Part shown: one piece after another, positions 26,501 to 35,412 of the stretch
Layout: each line of letters starts with the position of its first letter
Numbering within the stretch: position 1 is the stretch's first letter
Source: DATARH01 sp963789255
GTDB lineage: Bacteria; Pseudomonadota; Alphaproteobacteria; ATCC43930; CGMCC-115725
DNA length: 64,000 nucleotides
Reading direction: 5' to 3'
Assembly (NCBI GenBank): GCA_963789255.1
Contig: CAWBJW010000002.1
Location: forward strand, 2,572,849-2,636,848
Program-made: the position numbers and the translations under genes
Notes under the pieces: model-generated
Database searches by the model: none
Told to the model about the DNA's origin: nothing
Seen by the model: only the letters and a program-made list of their open reading frames with translations

Positions 26501-27250
26501 CACCGCCATCCCGTCCAGATAGGTTTCAGCGTAGAAGTCTGCATCAAAGCGAAATTTCTCGTTGCACGGCAGCACCTGACCGATGCCCACTTCGCAGAAG
26601 TGGACCAGGCCCCGATACCGGTTGGGCTTTGTCAGGTCGCGGGCCACCAGCGGGTTGAGGTGAAAATAATAAAGAAAATCGAAGATTTCGAGTATGTCCG
26701 AGGCCAACCAGTGCGAGGCGAGCAGGTGCTCGCAACTCCGATAGCGCAGGCTCGCCTTTTCATCGCGCCGAGGGTCCGCGTGTGACCAACCGCGATTTCC
26801 CGCCGTGTCGCCATAGACGGCTTCGACGAATTTAGGGTCAACCTCGAATTCCTCGACCTCCGAGGTTTCATTGGCGACCTCCGGCCACAGCGTTTGAAGC
26901 TCGGCGGCGGCAAAGGAGGATTTGGGATCGAGCTGATAGGCGGTAACGTAGGCCTCCGCGGCCTCGTAGGGGCAGCCTTGAAGCTTCAGAACGTGGCCCA
27001 GCTGAAGATGCGTGTCTGCGGGCGTGTCGTCGAGCGCAAGCGAACGTCGGTAGGCCTGTTCGGCGAGCTGGAGCAAGCCTTGCTCCTTAAGCGCATGGCC
27101 GTATTGAACCCAAATCGGCGGATTATGGGGGTTTCGGTCGAGTACTTCGCGATAGTACCGCGCCGCCACCTCCCAGTGGCCCACGTCGCGTGCCCGGTCG
27201 GCCAGAGTAATCCGGCCGGGCTGGACAGATCTAAACGGGAGGCGAAGCAT
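23414..27250 (-). CDS. Giant TPR protein with two glycosyltransferase domains
   Basis: 1278 residues from ATG 27250, with AGGGAG upstream. Order: TPR repeats at about 15-130 (WEVAARYYREVLDRNPHNPP, AEQAYRRSLALDDTPAD); a motif FDADFYAETYLDG...WLNAGYRADQHPN of the kind repeated in polysaccharide-synthesis proteins, near 230-270; a second TPR-like stretch near 340-450; a first GT4-like domain at about 497-850; and a second at about 857-1245 with the ESFGLVTRE E-x7-E motif. The central part is AT-rich (20 of 60 bases are G or C at 25501-25560), suggesting transfer. It probably builds or decorates a surface glycan. The adjacent paralogue starts the same way. Confidence 0.78.
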   Translation of the reverse strand: MLRLPFRSVQPGRITLADRARDVGHWEVAARYYREVLDRNPHNPPIWVQYGHALKEQGLLQLAEQAYRRSLALDDTPADTHLQLGHVLKLQGCPYEAAEAYVTAYQLDPKSSFAAAELQTLWPEVANETSEVEEFEVDPKFVEAVYGDTAGNRGWSHADPRRDEKASLRYRSCEHLLASHWLASDILEIFDFLYYFHLNPLVARDLTKPNRYRGLVHFCEVGIGQVLPCNEKFRFDADFYAETYLDGMAVSPRAAYRQWLNAGYRADQHPNRQNWVKSVLDIDPSILAKIDLPLYLPSSDSDEETLAWADSFTQFIDNDVLESQSYLPITQESADFFVAIADRFAENEKDEEALSIYERVLYSVPTHTRAIRHRADCLIRRGSFLEPLRTHKDLIARGENDISSYFTLATCNERLGDLHNSVVSLHQGVHCHPGDVELRRRFEAAADQFILSEWQRQAFPMAMLGRFDTARERLSRACEALSSLIVGENCLPRRPIRSIAIVTVEISLQCRLYRIDQKVEQLKTAGYCVAVYEETEIDQYLADIYKYDAVIFYRLPGLARMMLAINKSKKLGITTYYEVDDLLFTNDFPDGFESYGGLIAMEEYAGLKLGIPLYRNAIASCDYGIASTTPLAAEMSKVVAGGKAFIHRNAFGSTHQFLSSREPKSHRNDRVVIFYGSGTKAHKEDFQQLVEPALVEIVRRHGERVTIVLAGYIVLSPQLEAIRNNLRIVEINWDIEQYWALLQTADINIAVLKPSLMSDCKSEIKWMEAAMFGIPSVVSGTSTYREVIEPGITGLICDTLEEWTSALDLLVRDSALRQRMGREAWRRVRRTYSIEAAAQNLVRIFEECAPFPELPATPTVLIVNVFYPPQAIGGATRVVHDNVRHLSTAYPDDFRIEVFATTHGGERDYETSSYVQDGIRITALARRSDPDVESAVVDDRVDQIFGAFLDEIRPSLIHFHCIQRLTASVVSAAEERGIPYLITAHDAWWISSHQFAVDEYGELELYDYANPLSVISDLGKPAYERMMQLRQPLFAANYVLAVSDRFADLYRRCGVPNVLAVENGVSHLPEPKRTPSADGRVRLAFLGSMARVKGYDLIKYALLSRKFGHLHLMVMDGWLQFGQSRRESWNGTPVEFFAKVPEDRVVDLYARIDVLLAPSIWPESFGLVTREALHFGCWVVASDRGSIGACVTEGVNGHIIDVSDASDLIRVLTLIDNNSQRYLNSPPASAEFRKASEQADELAKIYKSLIAPPAAARAAAVASNEPEPPPAANRRTSA

Positions 27251-27264
27251 CTCTTAGCTCCCTG

Positions 27265-30047
27265 CTAATATCGGTCGTTCGGAACCAGGCCGGCATCCTG
27301 CTCGCGCCCGCGCTCGGGGAGCCACGGGTTGGCCGCGGCGCACAGGGTGATGTGGCGCCACAGCCGCGCTGACGGCGGCGCCGAGATCAGATCAAACGAC
27401 GGGGTCGCCGTGTGCCAGTGCGGGTTGACGCCCGGATCCACCGCCATTGCGGCGCCCCAACGCTGTTCGATCACCTTGCGCTCGGCGGCGTTGCGCGCCC
27501 GCTTTTCCGGATCGAGATGATCGAGCCCGCGGGTTTTCAACTCGTAATGGCGCAAGGTAATGCTGGGCGTCCACAGGATCTTGAGGCCGCGCGCCCGCAG
27601 TTTCAGGGCGAAATCGATATCGCTGTGGCCCACCGGCAGACCGATTTCGTCAAAGCCCTCGCTCGCCGCAAACACCTCGCGGCGGACCGCGAGAAAGGCG
27701 CCGGTCACAGCGCCGACGGTGCGGCTTACCTGCCATCGCCGGCAAGGGCCGGCGCGCCAAACCGGCTCATCGCGTCCCTCATGGATCGCCAGCCCTTGCC
27801 GGTCGAACAGGATGCCGGCGTGCTGGATGGTGTCGTCGGGATAGAGCAGTCGCGCGCCGACCGCGCCGATCTCGCGGCGCTCGATCAGGCCGCGCAGCTG
27901 CCGGTCCCAGCCGTCGCTGAGCATCAGCATGTCGTCATTGGCGAACACCAGCAGCTCCGCCTCGCTCAGCGCGACGGCACGGTTGTTCAGCCGCGACCAG
28001 TTGAAGGGCTCGTCGATCGTCACGACCCGCACCCGGTCCTGCGCCTTCAGCCTCGGCCAGGACCCGGGCGGTTTCACCTTGCCGGCTGCCGTTGTCGACA
28101 ATCAGCACCCGCAGGGCTTGCGGCACCGCGGCTCGGTCGCGCAAGGTGCCAACGAAGGCGCGGATATCCCCGGCGTTATCGCGTGTCGGGATGATCACCT
28201 CGATGGTTTGATCAGGGTCGCGCGGCTGCCACGCGATCGAGAGGGGCGAGGCCGCATCGGCCGGCGGCCCGATCATCACCCGGCCGGCGAGACCGGCGGC
28301 GGCGAGATGGGCTCGTACCGCCGCCCTATGGGCAGCGCATGACTCTGCCGGGGTCGCCTCGGCGGCGGAATCGGTAGCGATGCCCTCTGCCGCATCGCCG
28401 GCGACGAGCGGCAGCGGGATGTGTCCGACGGTCCCGCGGCAGGCAAGGGCCAGCAGCAGCGAGCTGCGGGCGGCGGAGAGCGACCCGGTGAGGAGGTCGC
28501 CGGCAATGGCGGCATACGCGGCTCGCTCGACGACGACCGTCTCGCCGAACGGATTGGCTTCGAGCAGCGTGTCGTAGTCGACGGCCTGCCGCAATTGCGG
28601 TGCCGACCGCCGCGGCGTCCCGCCATCCTCGCTCAGCCGCTCCTCGTCGGTTATGAAGGCCTTTGCCGCGCCACGGCCCGCGATTGCCGCGAACCATGCG
28701 AGCGCATGGCAATGAAGGAGCGCGCCCGTCGCCGGCAGAACAATCCAATCCGACGGGAGTGCCAGGGCAATGCGCCGCTCGGTGACGGCTGGCGGCTCAT
28801 CCGTTGCGGCCTCGATCCAGCCGATCCGCGGGTCGCTGATCGCGATGCGCTCAACCACCCGGCGCTGGGCGGCATCGGTTCCAACCACGGCGAGTTGCCA
28901 GTTGCGATAGGTCTGGGCGGTGAGCGAAGCGAGTCTGCGCGTAAACTCCTTCGAGCGCGATGCCCGCCACCGAGACGACAATGCCAAAGCTGCGGCCGTC
29001 GTTGGCCGGCGGCGGGGCTGGAACATCAAAGAGGCTGCGGAACCGGTCATAAGAGGCGACAGGAAAGGCGGTCTGGGCGTATAGATCGGGCAGCCCTTTG
29101 CTGAGCCGGGCCACCGCGCCGACCAGCTCCCCGGTCATCGCCAGCAGGGCCTCGACACCCGCGTGCGCGGCCGGCGCTTCGAGCAACTCGCTCCACGCTG
29201 CTTCAAGCGACGGCCGCATCTCGATCGCGCGGCGGAACGACGCCAGCGCCTCGCTGCGTCTCCCCTGCAACTTCAGGAGATGGCCGAGCTGCAGGTGAAT
29301 CTCGGCATCCTGCGGAGACTGCGTCAGGGCATAGCGGTAGGCGGACTCCGCCTGGGCCAGGCGGCCGGCATCCTTCAGCATGTTGCCGTGCTGGATCCGG
29401 ATGTCGCTGCGTGTCGGTGCCAGGGTGAGCGCCTTGCCATAGGCTTCCGCCGCCTCGGCATAGCGGCGGGCATCGCGCAGGCGATCGCCTTGGCGGATGT
29501 GCTCCTCGCCGGCAACGGTGTCCGCCCAGGAGGCGCCGGGCGGCGCACCGAGCGAGCGCAGCTCGGCCGCCGGAGCGTCGCTGTTCCGCAAAAGTTGGTG
29601 CGCCGCGGAATAGGCCGCGATGGCCTCCTCGGTACGGCCCAGCAATTTCAGAAGATGGCCCAGCCGAAGATGGAGATCGCCGTCGTCGGGCAATTGGGCC
29701 AAGGCTTGGCGATAGGCGGCCTCCGCTTCGCCGAACCGGGTCAGCTCCTTGAGCATATGCGCCAACTGGACGCGGATATCGGCGCGGCGGTGGTCGAGCG
29801 CCAGCGCGCGTCGATAGAGCGAGGCCGCGGCAGCATAACGGCCGGCGTCGCGGGCGCGATCCGCCCGATCGATCAGCCGACGGGCAAGCTGCCGCCGCCA
29901 AAAAGAACCACAGCGGGATAATGGCAATGGGCGGCGGTCGGCAATCCACCGCGTGACGCACGACCGCCAGGAGCCGCGCTCCGCCGAGCGCAGGCTGGGC
30001 GCGGTGGTGTCCTCGCGATTTTTGAGCAACTCCGATGATCCGGTCAT
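27265..30047 (-). pseudogene. TPR protein with glycosyltransferase 2 domain, two +1 frameshifts
   Basis: Three open frames join into one protein of 926 residues once one base is removed at about 28947-28953 and another at about 28040-28046. From ATG 30047, TPR units (AAASLYRRALALDHRRADIR, AESAYRYALTQSPQDAEIHL) fill roughly residues 50-290. After the first shift comes EFTRRLASLTAQTYRNWQLA, a first GT2-like segment, and then IEVIIPTRDNAGDIRAFV, a classic GT2 start. After the second shift the text reads DRVRVVTIDEPFNWSRLNNR, then VFANDDMLML with the acidic motif. It precedes the giant TPR-glycosyltransferase by 14 bases, so the two are one operon and paralogous in the N-terminus. Confidence 0.75.
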
Positions 30048-30214
30048 TCGCCCTCGCCGCGCCCACGAAAACCGGGTCGAGCCGCCGCGACCGGCTTCCT
30101 GCCGATCGAGGATACCAAGAGGCCGCGCCGGGCGCAAAAAACCTGCCGACGCCGAGACGAATCTGGCCGCTCGCGGCGGCAGGCGGTATAGCTGTGCAGC
30201 GCGGCAACTCGGCC

Positions 30215-30356
30215 GGCAGCGACTATCCGGTGCTGCAGGATTACGAGGCCTACAAGGAGACCTTATGCCTATATCGGGCGGCTCGGCCTGCCTCCCGCCG
30301 ATCTCGACAAGATCCTCAACCGCAACGCCCAGGGGCTCTTCGGCTTCGCGCCGTAG
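30215..30356 (+). pseudogene. C-terminal remnant of an amidohydrolase gene
   Basis: GSDYPVLQDYEAYKETL in one frame, then after one extra base at about 30270, AYIGRLGLPPADLDKILNRN and AQGLFGFAP before a stop at 30356. GSDYP plus a terminal I-x-x-x-NAQGLF is how amidohydrolase-2 proteins end. Nothing of the first 80-90% of such a gene is present to the left, where the start of the TPR-glycosyltransferase gene lies. This is the tail of a gene whose front was lost. Confidence 0.55.
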
Positions 30357-30383
30357 ACTGGCGCGCGGCGGCCGGGCCGGCGA

Positions 30384-31247
30384 TCACACCGTCGTCGGCT
30401 CCTGCGCTTCCTGGTGCCACACCAGGAGATGCCGGCGCAGCACCGCCATGCCCCGGACCAGGCACAGCCCGGCAACCGCGATCTCGACGATGCCGGCGAA
30501 GACGCCGGGTGAATCGGCGAAGCGCGAGGCGGCGACCATCGCGCCGCCGATGCCCGGGCCGCCCATCAGGATCTCTGTCACGATCGTGACGATCATCGAG
30601 ACCGGCAGCGCCACCTGCAGGCCGGTCAGGATCTGCGGCAGGGAAGCGGGCAGGACGATCTCCCACAGCAGCCGGCGTTCGCTGGCGCCAAGGCTGCGGG
30701 CCGACCACAACATCTCGCGCTCGACCCCCTCGGTGCTGGTCACGGTCGCCGTCACCACCGGGAAGATCGCGCTGAACACGATCATCGTCACCTTGGAGAC
30801 GTCGTAGAGCCCGAACCACAGCATGAAGATCGGCAGAAAGGCGATCTTCGGCATTGGGAAGGCAATCGAGATGATCGGGTCGAAGAACCAGCGCGCCGCC
30901 GCATTGCGCGCGATCAGGATGCCGATCGCGATCCCCGTCGAGCCGGCAATCGCAAAGCCGATCAAGACCCGGTAGAGCGTCTGGCCGAGATTGGTGGCGA
31001 GATCGCCCGACAGCGTGTCGGCCCAGATCCGCTCGACCACCACCGAGAACGGCGGCAGCAGAAAACTGGTAACCGCGCCGGACCGGGCGAACAATTCCCA
31101 GGCGACGAGCAGCACGATCACCGTCATGCCGCCGCGTACCCCGCGGCCGAGCCCGCGCACTGCGTCGAGCGCCGCCCGTCGGTTGCTCCAGCCGGCCGGC
31201 GCCGGCATGGTCGCGGCGCGCACCGGCGGCCCGTTCACTCGCGCCAT
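30384..31247 (-). CDS. ABC importer permease (nitrate/sulfonate/taurine type)
   Basis: 287 residues, about six membrane spans (MTVIVLLVAWELFARSG, VLIGFAIAGSTGIAIGILIA, VTMIVFSAIFPVVTATV). The ATPase-contact loop is EIVLPASLPQILTGLQVAL. It belongs to the SsuC/TauC/NrtB permease family. It is the last gene of the five-gene importer operon; its start overlaps the end of the other permease by 13 bases. Two different permeases suggest a heterodimeric channel. Confidence 0.88.
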   Translation of the reverse strand: MARVNGPPVRAATMPAPAGWSNRRAALDAVRGLGRGVRGGMTVIVLLVAWELFARSGAVTSFLLPPFSVVVERIWADTLSGDLATNLGQTLYRVLIGFAIAGSTGIAIGILIARNAAARWFFDPIISIAFPMPKIAFLPIFMLWFGLYDVSKVTMIVFSAIFPVVTATVTSTEGVEREMLWSARSLGASERRLLWEIVLPASLPQILTGLQVALPVSMIVTIVTEILMGGPGIGGAMVAASRFADSPGVFAGIVEIAVAGLCLVRGMAVLRRHLLVWHQEAQEPTTV

Positions 31248-32089
31248 CGCAACACCCGTTTCATCAACAACAGATAACCGCGGTCGGCGGCAAAGCCGAG
31301 CATCGACACGGTCAGCACCACGGCAAACATCGCGTCATAAACCCCGCCGTCGCCGAGCCAGCCGATCATGTAGCCGAGGCCCTGGCGCGAGACGATCAGT
31401 TCGGTCGCGACCATCAGCACGAAGGCAAAGGCCATCGCGGTGCGGATGCCGGCAAGGATCTCGGGCAATGCGCTCGGCAACACGATCTCGATCAGGGTGC
31501 GGGTGCGGCTCGCGCCAAGGCTGCGCGCCGACCAGATCAGCACCTGCTCGGCGCCGCGCGCCCCGTTGAACGCGGTCAACGTGACCGGCAGCATGCAGCC
31601 GATGAAGATCAGCACGATCTTCGACGTGCTGCCGAAGCCGAGCCACAGCACAACGACCGGGATCAGCGCCGATTTGGGCATCGGATAGACCGCCTGGACC
31701 AGCGGGTTGAACACGACGCGGACCGGCTTGTACCAGGCCATCAGCACGCCGAGGGTGACGCCGCAGACGATCGCGAGGCCGAGCCCGGCGGCGGCGCGAG
31801 ACAGCGAGACGACGCCGTTGCGGATCAGGTCGCCGCTGATCAGGAGGTTCCACCAGGCTGCGAGGACCTGGTCGAGCGGCGGCATCACCAGATGCGATAT
31901 CAGGCCGAGCCGGGTCGCCGCCTCCCAGGCCAGCGCCAGGAGCAGGATCGGCGTGTAGCGCCACACCCCGATCAGCAGGCGCGAACCGGCGACAACCTCG
32001 CGTGCCTTGTCGATCAGCCGCGGGCCGAAGGCGCCTGCGGCACGGCGCGTCAGGGACAGGCTGGCTTTGCTCAAGCGCCATCGGATCAA
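31235..32089 (-). CDS. ABC importer permease (nitrate/sulfonate/taurine type)
   Basis: 284 residues from TTG 32089, whose start overlaps the stop of the binding-protein gene as TTGA. Spans include YTPILLLALAWEAATRLGLI and LGLAIVCGVTLGVLMAW; the coupling loop is EIVLPSALPEILAGIRTAM. It is the SsuC/TauC family partner of the following permease, similar but not identical to it (SARSLGAS is shared by both). Translation is probably coupled to the binding protein. Confidence 0.86.
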   Translation of the reverse strand: MIRWRLSKASLSLTRRAAGAFGPRLIDKAREVVAGSRLLIGVWRYTPILLLALAWEAATRLGLISHLVMPPLDQVLAAWWNLLISGDLIRNGVVSLSRAAAGLGLAIVCGVTLGVLMAWYKPVRVVFNPLVQAVYPMPKSALIPVVVLWLGFGSTSKIVLIFIGCMLPVTLTAFNGARGAEQVLIWSARSLGASRTRTLIEIVLPSALPEILAGIRTAMAFAFVLMVATELIVSRQGLGYMIGWLGDGGVYDAMFAVVLTVSMLGFAADRGYLLLMKRVLRWRE

Positions 32090-33126
32090 GCGCCATGGTG
32101 GCCGTCGAGCCGTTGCTTTGCCGCTTTGATCATCGACAGGTCGAGATGGTCGCTGACCGTGACGCTCTTCGGCAATACCTTGTCCTTCACGTCGCCGTCG
32201 ATCTCCTCTTGGATTGCCTTGGGCAGCGGCATCAGATCGGGCGAGCGATAGAAATCGTGCTTGGTAAACGCAAAGTCGAGGTTCTTCTCCGGCGCGTGCG
32301 TCACGGCGACGGCGATCGCCAGCGCCTCCGTGCGGTTGTTCGGGTCGAGGAACCAGCGCATTGCCCGCATGTAGTCTGTAAAGAAATCCGTGAGTGCCGG
32401 CTTGTGCGCGGCGATGAAGTCGCTGCGCATGCCCCAGAACACCCCGTCCGAGACGCCATGCACGTCGCGCGAATAGAACAGGACCCGATACTTGCCGGTT
32501 TCCATCAGCTCGCGGGCGAATTGCGGCAAGAGTTCGATCATGTCGACCTTGCCGCCCTCGATCATCGCCGGCTGGTTGGCGAAGTTGGCCTCGACCGTGG
32601 TGAAGTCGCTGTCCTGGAGACCGTGGCGGCGCAGCATCTCGCGCATGGTCGAGTTGGCTTCCGAGCCGATCGCATTGGTCGCAACCCGCTTGCCTTTGAT
32701 ATCCTCGATCGTCTTGATCGGCCCGTCCTTGGCAACGATGTATTCGCCCGACCAGTAGCCCGGGGCCCCGGTCTGCAACACATCGGCGACGATCTTAACG
32801 TCGAGATGCGCGTTGGTCAGGGCGAGCGCGAAAGCCGAGTCGGAAAAGGCGGCGATTTCGAGCTCCTTGATCGCCAGCGCCTGGATCTGCGGTGTGCTGC
32901 CGGCGTAGCGGATCGGCTCGAATTGGTAGGTCTTGCCGTCATTCGGCATCACCTCGGGGTGGCGCTTGGCTAACTCGGCGACGAGCGGCGCCAGGTGGCC
33001 CGGCGTCTGCGCCCAGCCGACCCGGATCGTCAGCGGTTCGGCCGCGGCGGCGGGTGCCGCGCTCAGGAGGCCGATGATTGCAGCGGCCGCGATCGCGACC
33101 GGCGCGGCGATCGACCTTCTCTGCAT
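32086..33126 (-). CDS. ABC substrate-binding protein (SsuA/NMT1-like)
   Basis: 346 residues with a signal peptide (IAAAAIIGLLSAAPAAAA, cut near residue 29). The mature start PLTIRVGWAQTPGHLAPLV and the IKGKRVATNAIGSEANSTMR and EANFANQPAMIEGGKVDM segments fit the periplasmic aliphatic-sulfonate/nitrate/thiamine-precursor binding family. It is clearly paralogous to the second binding protein at 34204-35226, sharing ITIRVGW-type starts, DFTT-E-NFAN and RRWFLDP/MRWFLDP. The ligand is unknown. Confidence 0.87.
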   Translation of the reverse strand: MQRRSIAAPVAIAAAAIIGLLSAAPAAAAEPLTIRVGWAQTPGHLAPLVAELAKRHPEVMPNDGKTYQFEPIRYAGSTPQIQALAIKELEIAAFSDSAFALALTNAHLDVKIVADVLQTGAPGYWSGEYIVAKDGPIKTIEDIKGKRVATNAIGSEANSTMREMLRRHGLQDSDFTTVEANFANQPAMIEGGKVDMIELLPQFARELMETGKYRVLFYSRDVHGVSDGVFWGMRSDFIAAHKPALTDFFTDYMRAMRWFLDPNNRTEALAIAVAVTHAPEKNLDFAFTKHDFYRSPDLMPLPKAIQEEIDGDVKDKVLPKSVTVSDHLDLSMIKAAKQRLDGHHGA

Positions 33127-33222
33127 GTCCTCTCCTCCTTTCCGGTGCCGGCGGCCCGGACAACTTACCCGATCGCCGCGCGGGCTGGCTACCGCTGCGA
33201 TCGGTGCCGGGCTGCCGGCCGA

Positions 33223-34017
33223 TCAGCTCTCGCCGCCGCGCTGCGCAAGGACCGCCTCGCCGCGCACCAGGTTCCACACATGGTCGACCATCTCGACAAA
33301 GGCCGGCGAGCGCATCAGGCCCGGGTCCTCCTTGTCGAAGCGGGCCTCGACGATTTCCTTGATGTGCCCGGGGCGGGCCGACATCACCGCGATGCGCTCA
33401 GCGAGAAACACCGCCTCCTGCACGTCGTGGGTGACGAAGATCACGGTCTTGCGCGAGCGCCCCCAGATGCGCAGCAATTCGCCCTGCATCAGGCTGCGCG
33501 TCTGCGCGTCGAGCGCGCCGAACGGCTCGTCCATCAACAGGACGCGCGGATCGATGGCGAGGGTGCGGGCGATCGCGGCGCGCTGCTTCATGCCGCCCGA
33601 GAGTTGCGCCGGGTAGCTGTCCTCGAACCCGGCAAGCCCGACCAGGTCGATGAAGTCGCGGGCGCGGCGGACCCGCTCGTCGCGCGGCAGGCCCTGCTTT
33701 TCCAGGCCATAGAGGACGTTCTGCACGACCGTCTTCCACGGAAACAGCGCGAAATGCTGGAAGACGATGCCGCGATCGGGACCGGGGCCGGCGACCGGCC
33801 GGTCTTCGACCAGGATCGTGCCCTCTTCGACCGGCAGGAAGCCGCCGACCAGGTACAACAGCGTGCTCTTGCCGCAGCCGCTCGGCCCGAGCAGCGCGAC
33901 GAACTCGCGATCGCCGACCGCCAGCGACACATTGTCGAGCGCCAGCACCGGGCGACCGCGCGCCGGCCGATAGACATGGCTGACCCGGTCGATGACGATA
34001 TGAGCCGCGTCGTTCAC
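33223..34017 (-). CDS. ABC importer ATP-binding protein (SsuB/TauB/NrtD type)
   Basis: 264 residues from GTG 34017, which has GGGGAG upstream; the longer frame would run through a palindromic repeat and is rejected. Walker A is GPSGCGKSTLLYLV, signature LSGGMKQRAAIARTLA, Walker B VLLMDEPFGALDAQTR and the switch is VTHDVQEA. It powers the two permeases of the operon. It lies between the two binding-protein genes, so the order is binding protein, ATPase, binding protein, permease, permease. Confidence 0.9.
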   Translation of the reverse strand: MNDAAHIVIDRVSHVYRPARGRPVLALDNVSLAVGDREFVALLGPSGCGKSTLLYLVGGFLPVEEGTILVEDRPVAGPGPDRGIVFQHFALFPWKTVVQNVLYGLEKQGLPRDERVRRARDFIDLVGLAGFEDSYPAQLSGGMKQRAAIARTLAIDPRVLLMDEPFGALDAQTRSLMQGELLRIWGRSRKTVIFVTHDVQEAVFLAERIAVMSARPGHIKEIVEARFDKEDPGLMRSPAFVEMVDHVWNLVRGEAVLAQRGGES

Positions 34018-34068
34018 GCTGCCGGGCTCCCCGGCTTCGAACAAACCATGAGTGCTTCCGGACGCCCT

Positions 34069-34160
34069 CTTGTCGTCATGGCCGGGCTTGACCCGGCCAT
34101 CCGCGATGAGCGGCGCGCCGGATAGGGCGTGGCTCCCCGGGACAAGCCCGGGGGTGGCGG
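34069..34160. repeat. Palindromic intergenic repeat
   Basis: GGCCGGGCTTGACCCGGCC at 34080-34098 is a near-perfect palindrome, followed by CCCGGGACAAGCCCGGG, with the flanks GTCATGG and GGCATGG. This is the well-known CCGGGCTTGACCCGG type of alphaproteobacterial dispersed repeat. It separates the second binding protein from the ATPase inside the operon and could tune expression of the genes below it. Confidence 0.75.
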
Positions 34161-34203
34161 CAGGCATGGGTGGATGCGCTCATTGGGCGTTCGGAATGGC
34201 TCC

Positions 34204-35226
34204 TCAGTTGCCGTCGATGCGCTTCTTGGCTTCCTCGATCAGCGACAGATCGACATATTTTGGGCTGAACTCAACCGGTTTCGGCAGGACCCCGAGCTTT
34301 ACCAACTCGTCTACCTCCTTCTGCATCGACACCAGGTCCGGCCGGGCATCGGGGGAGCGATAGAAATCATCGTGGGTGAAGGCGAACGCCAGTTTGTCTA
34401 CCGGCAGCTTGGTGACGTCCGAGGTGATGGCGAGCGCCTCCTTGCGGTTCTTCGGGTCGAGAAACCAGCGCCGTGCGCGAATGTGGTCCTCGAAGAAATC
34501 GACCAGCGCCGGCCGGTGCGCCGCGATGAAATCGGCACGCATCGCCCAGATCACCGCCTGGGTCGGGCCGACCGCGTCGCGCGCGGCAAACAAGACCTTG
34601 TATTTGGGGTTGCCGATGATGCCGTGGGCGAATTGCGGCAGGACGCCGATCATGTCGACCTTGCCGCCTTCGAGCATCGCCGGCATGTTGGCGAAATTCG
34701 TCTCGATGGTGGTGAAATCGCTGTCTTTGATGCCGTGCCGGCGGAACATCGTCCGCATCGCTTCGTCGCTGGCCGAGCCGATCGTGTTGGTGGCGATGCG
34801 CTTGCCTTTCACGTCCTCGATTTTCTTGATCGGGCCGTCCGCCAGCACCACGAAATTCTCGCTGAAATAGCCGGGATGCCCGTCCGCGACAACGTCGGCG
34901 ATGACCCGCTCGTCGAGATGCGCGTTGGTGATCGCCAAGGCGACCGCGGCGCTCGAGAAGGAGGCCACCTCCAACTCGTTGATGGCCTGCGCCTGGATCT
35001 CGGGCGTGGTGCCCTGGAAGTGCACCGCCTGCATGACATAGCTCTTGCCGAGATGCTTGAAGACGCCCGGCTCGCGCTTGCCGAGTTCCTCGATCAGCGG
35101 GGCCAGGTGACCAGGGGTCACCACCCAGCCGACCCGGATCGTCAGCGGGTCGGCCCGGGCCATCGTCGCGAGCCCGATCATCCCGACAGCTATTGCTGCC
35201 GTAACCGCCCACCAATTGCGCTTCAT
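34204..35226 (-). CDS. Second ABC substrate-binding protein of the operon
   Basis: 340 residues from ATG 35226 (MKRNWWAVTAAIAVGMIGLA, signal peptide cut after ARA). Mature PLTIRVGWVVTPGHLAPLIE, KGKRIATNTIGSASDEAMRT, ETNFANMPAMLEGGKVDMIG and a C-terminal SLIEEAKKRIDG. It is a close paralogue of the protein at 32086-33126. It is the first gene of the importer operon. Two binding proteins for one channel could widen or switch the range of ligands; this is inference. A very long open frame extending upstream is antisense to the stress-protein gene and is not real. Confidence 0.88.
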   Translation of the reverse strand: MKRNWWAVTAAIAVGMIGLATMARADPLTIRVGWVVTPGHLAPLIEELGKREPGVFKHLGKSYVMQAVHFQGTTPEIQAQAINELEVASFSSAAVALAITNAHLDERVIADVVADGHPGYFSENFVVLADGPIKKIEDVKGKRIATNTIGSASDEAMRTMFRRHGIKDSDFTTIETNFANMPAMLEGGKVDMIGVLPQFAHGIIGNPKYKVLFAARDAVGPTQAVIWAMRADFIAAHRPALVDFFEDHIRARRWFLDPKNRKEALAITSDVTKLPVDKLAFAFTHDDFYRSPDARPDLVSMQKEVDELVKLGVLPKPVEFSPKYVDLSLIEEAKKRIDGN

Positions 35227-35412
35227 CGCGTTCCCGCCCCTGCAGTGTGGTTTCGCATTTTCATTCGGCATTGCCGGTTCGCCGCCACATTCTAGCAGAC
35301 CCGGACGGGCCCGCGCATGGCGCATCATTGACGCGCCGTCGGGCAAGGCCGACCATTGATTGAACCGCCGATGTTGAGCGTTGCATCGGCTTCTGCCAGC
35401 GGGAGCGGCGCG

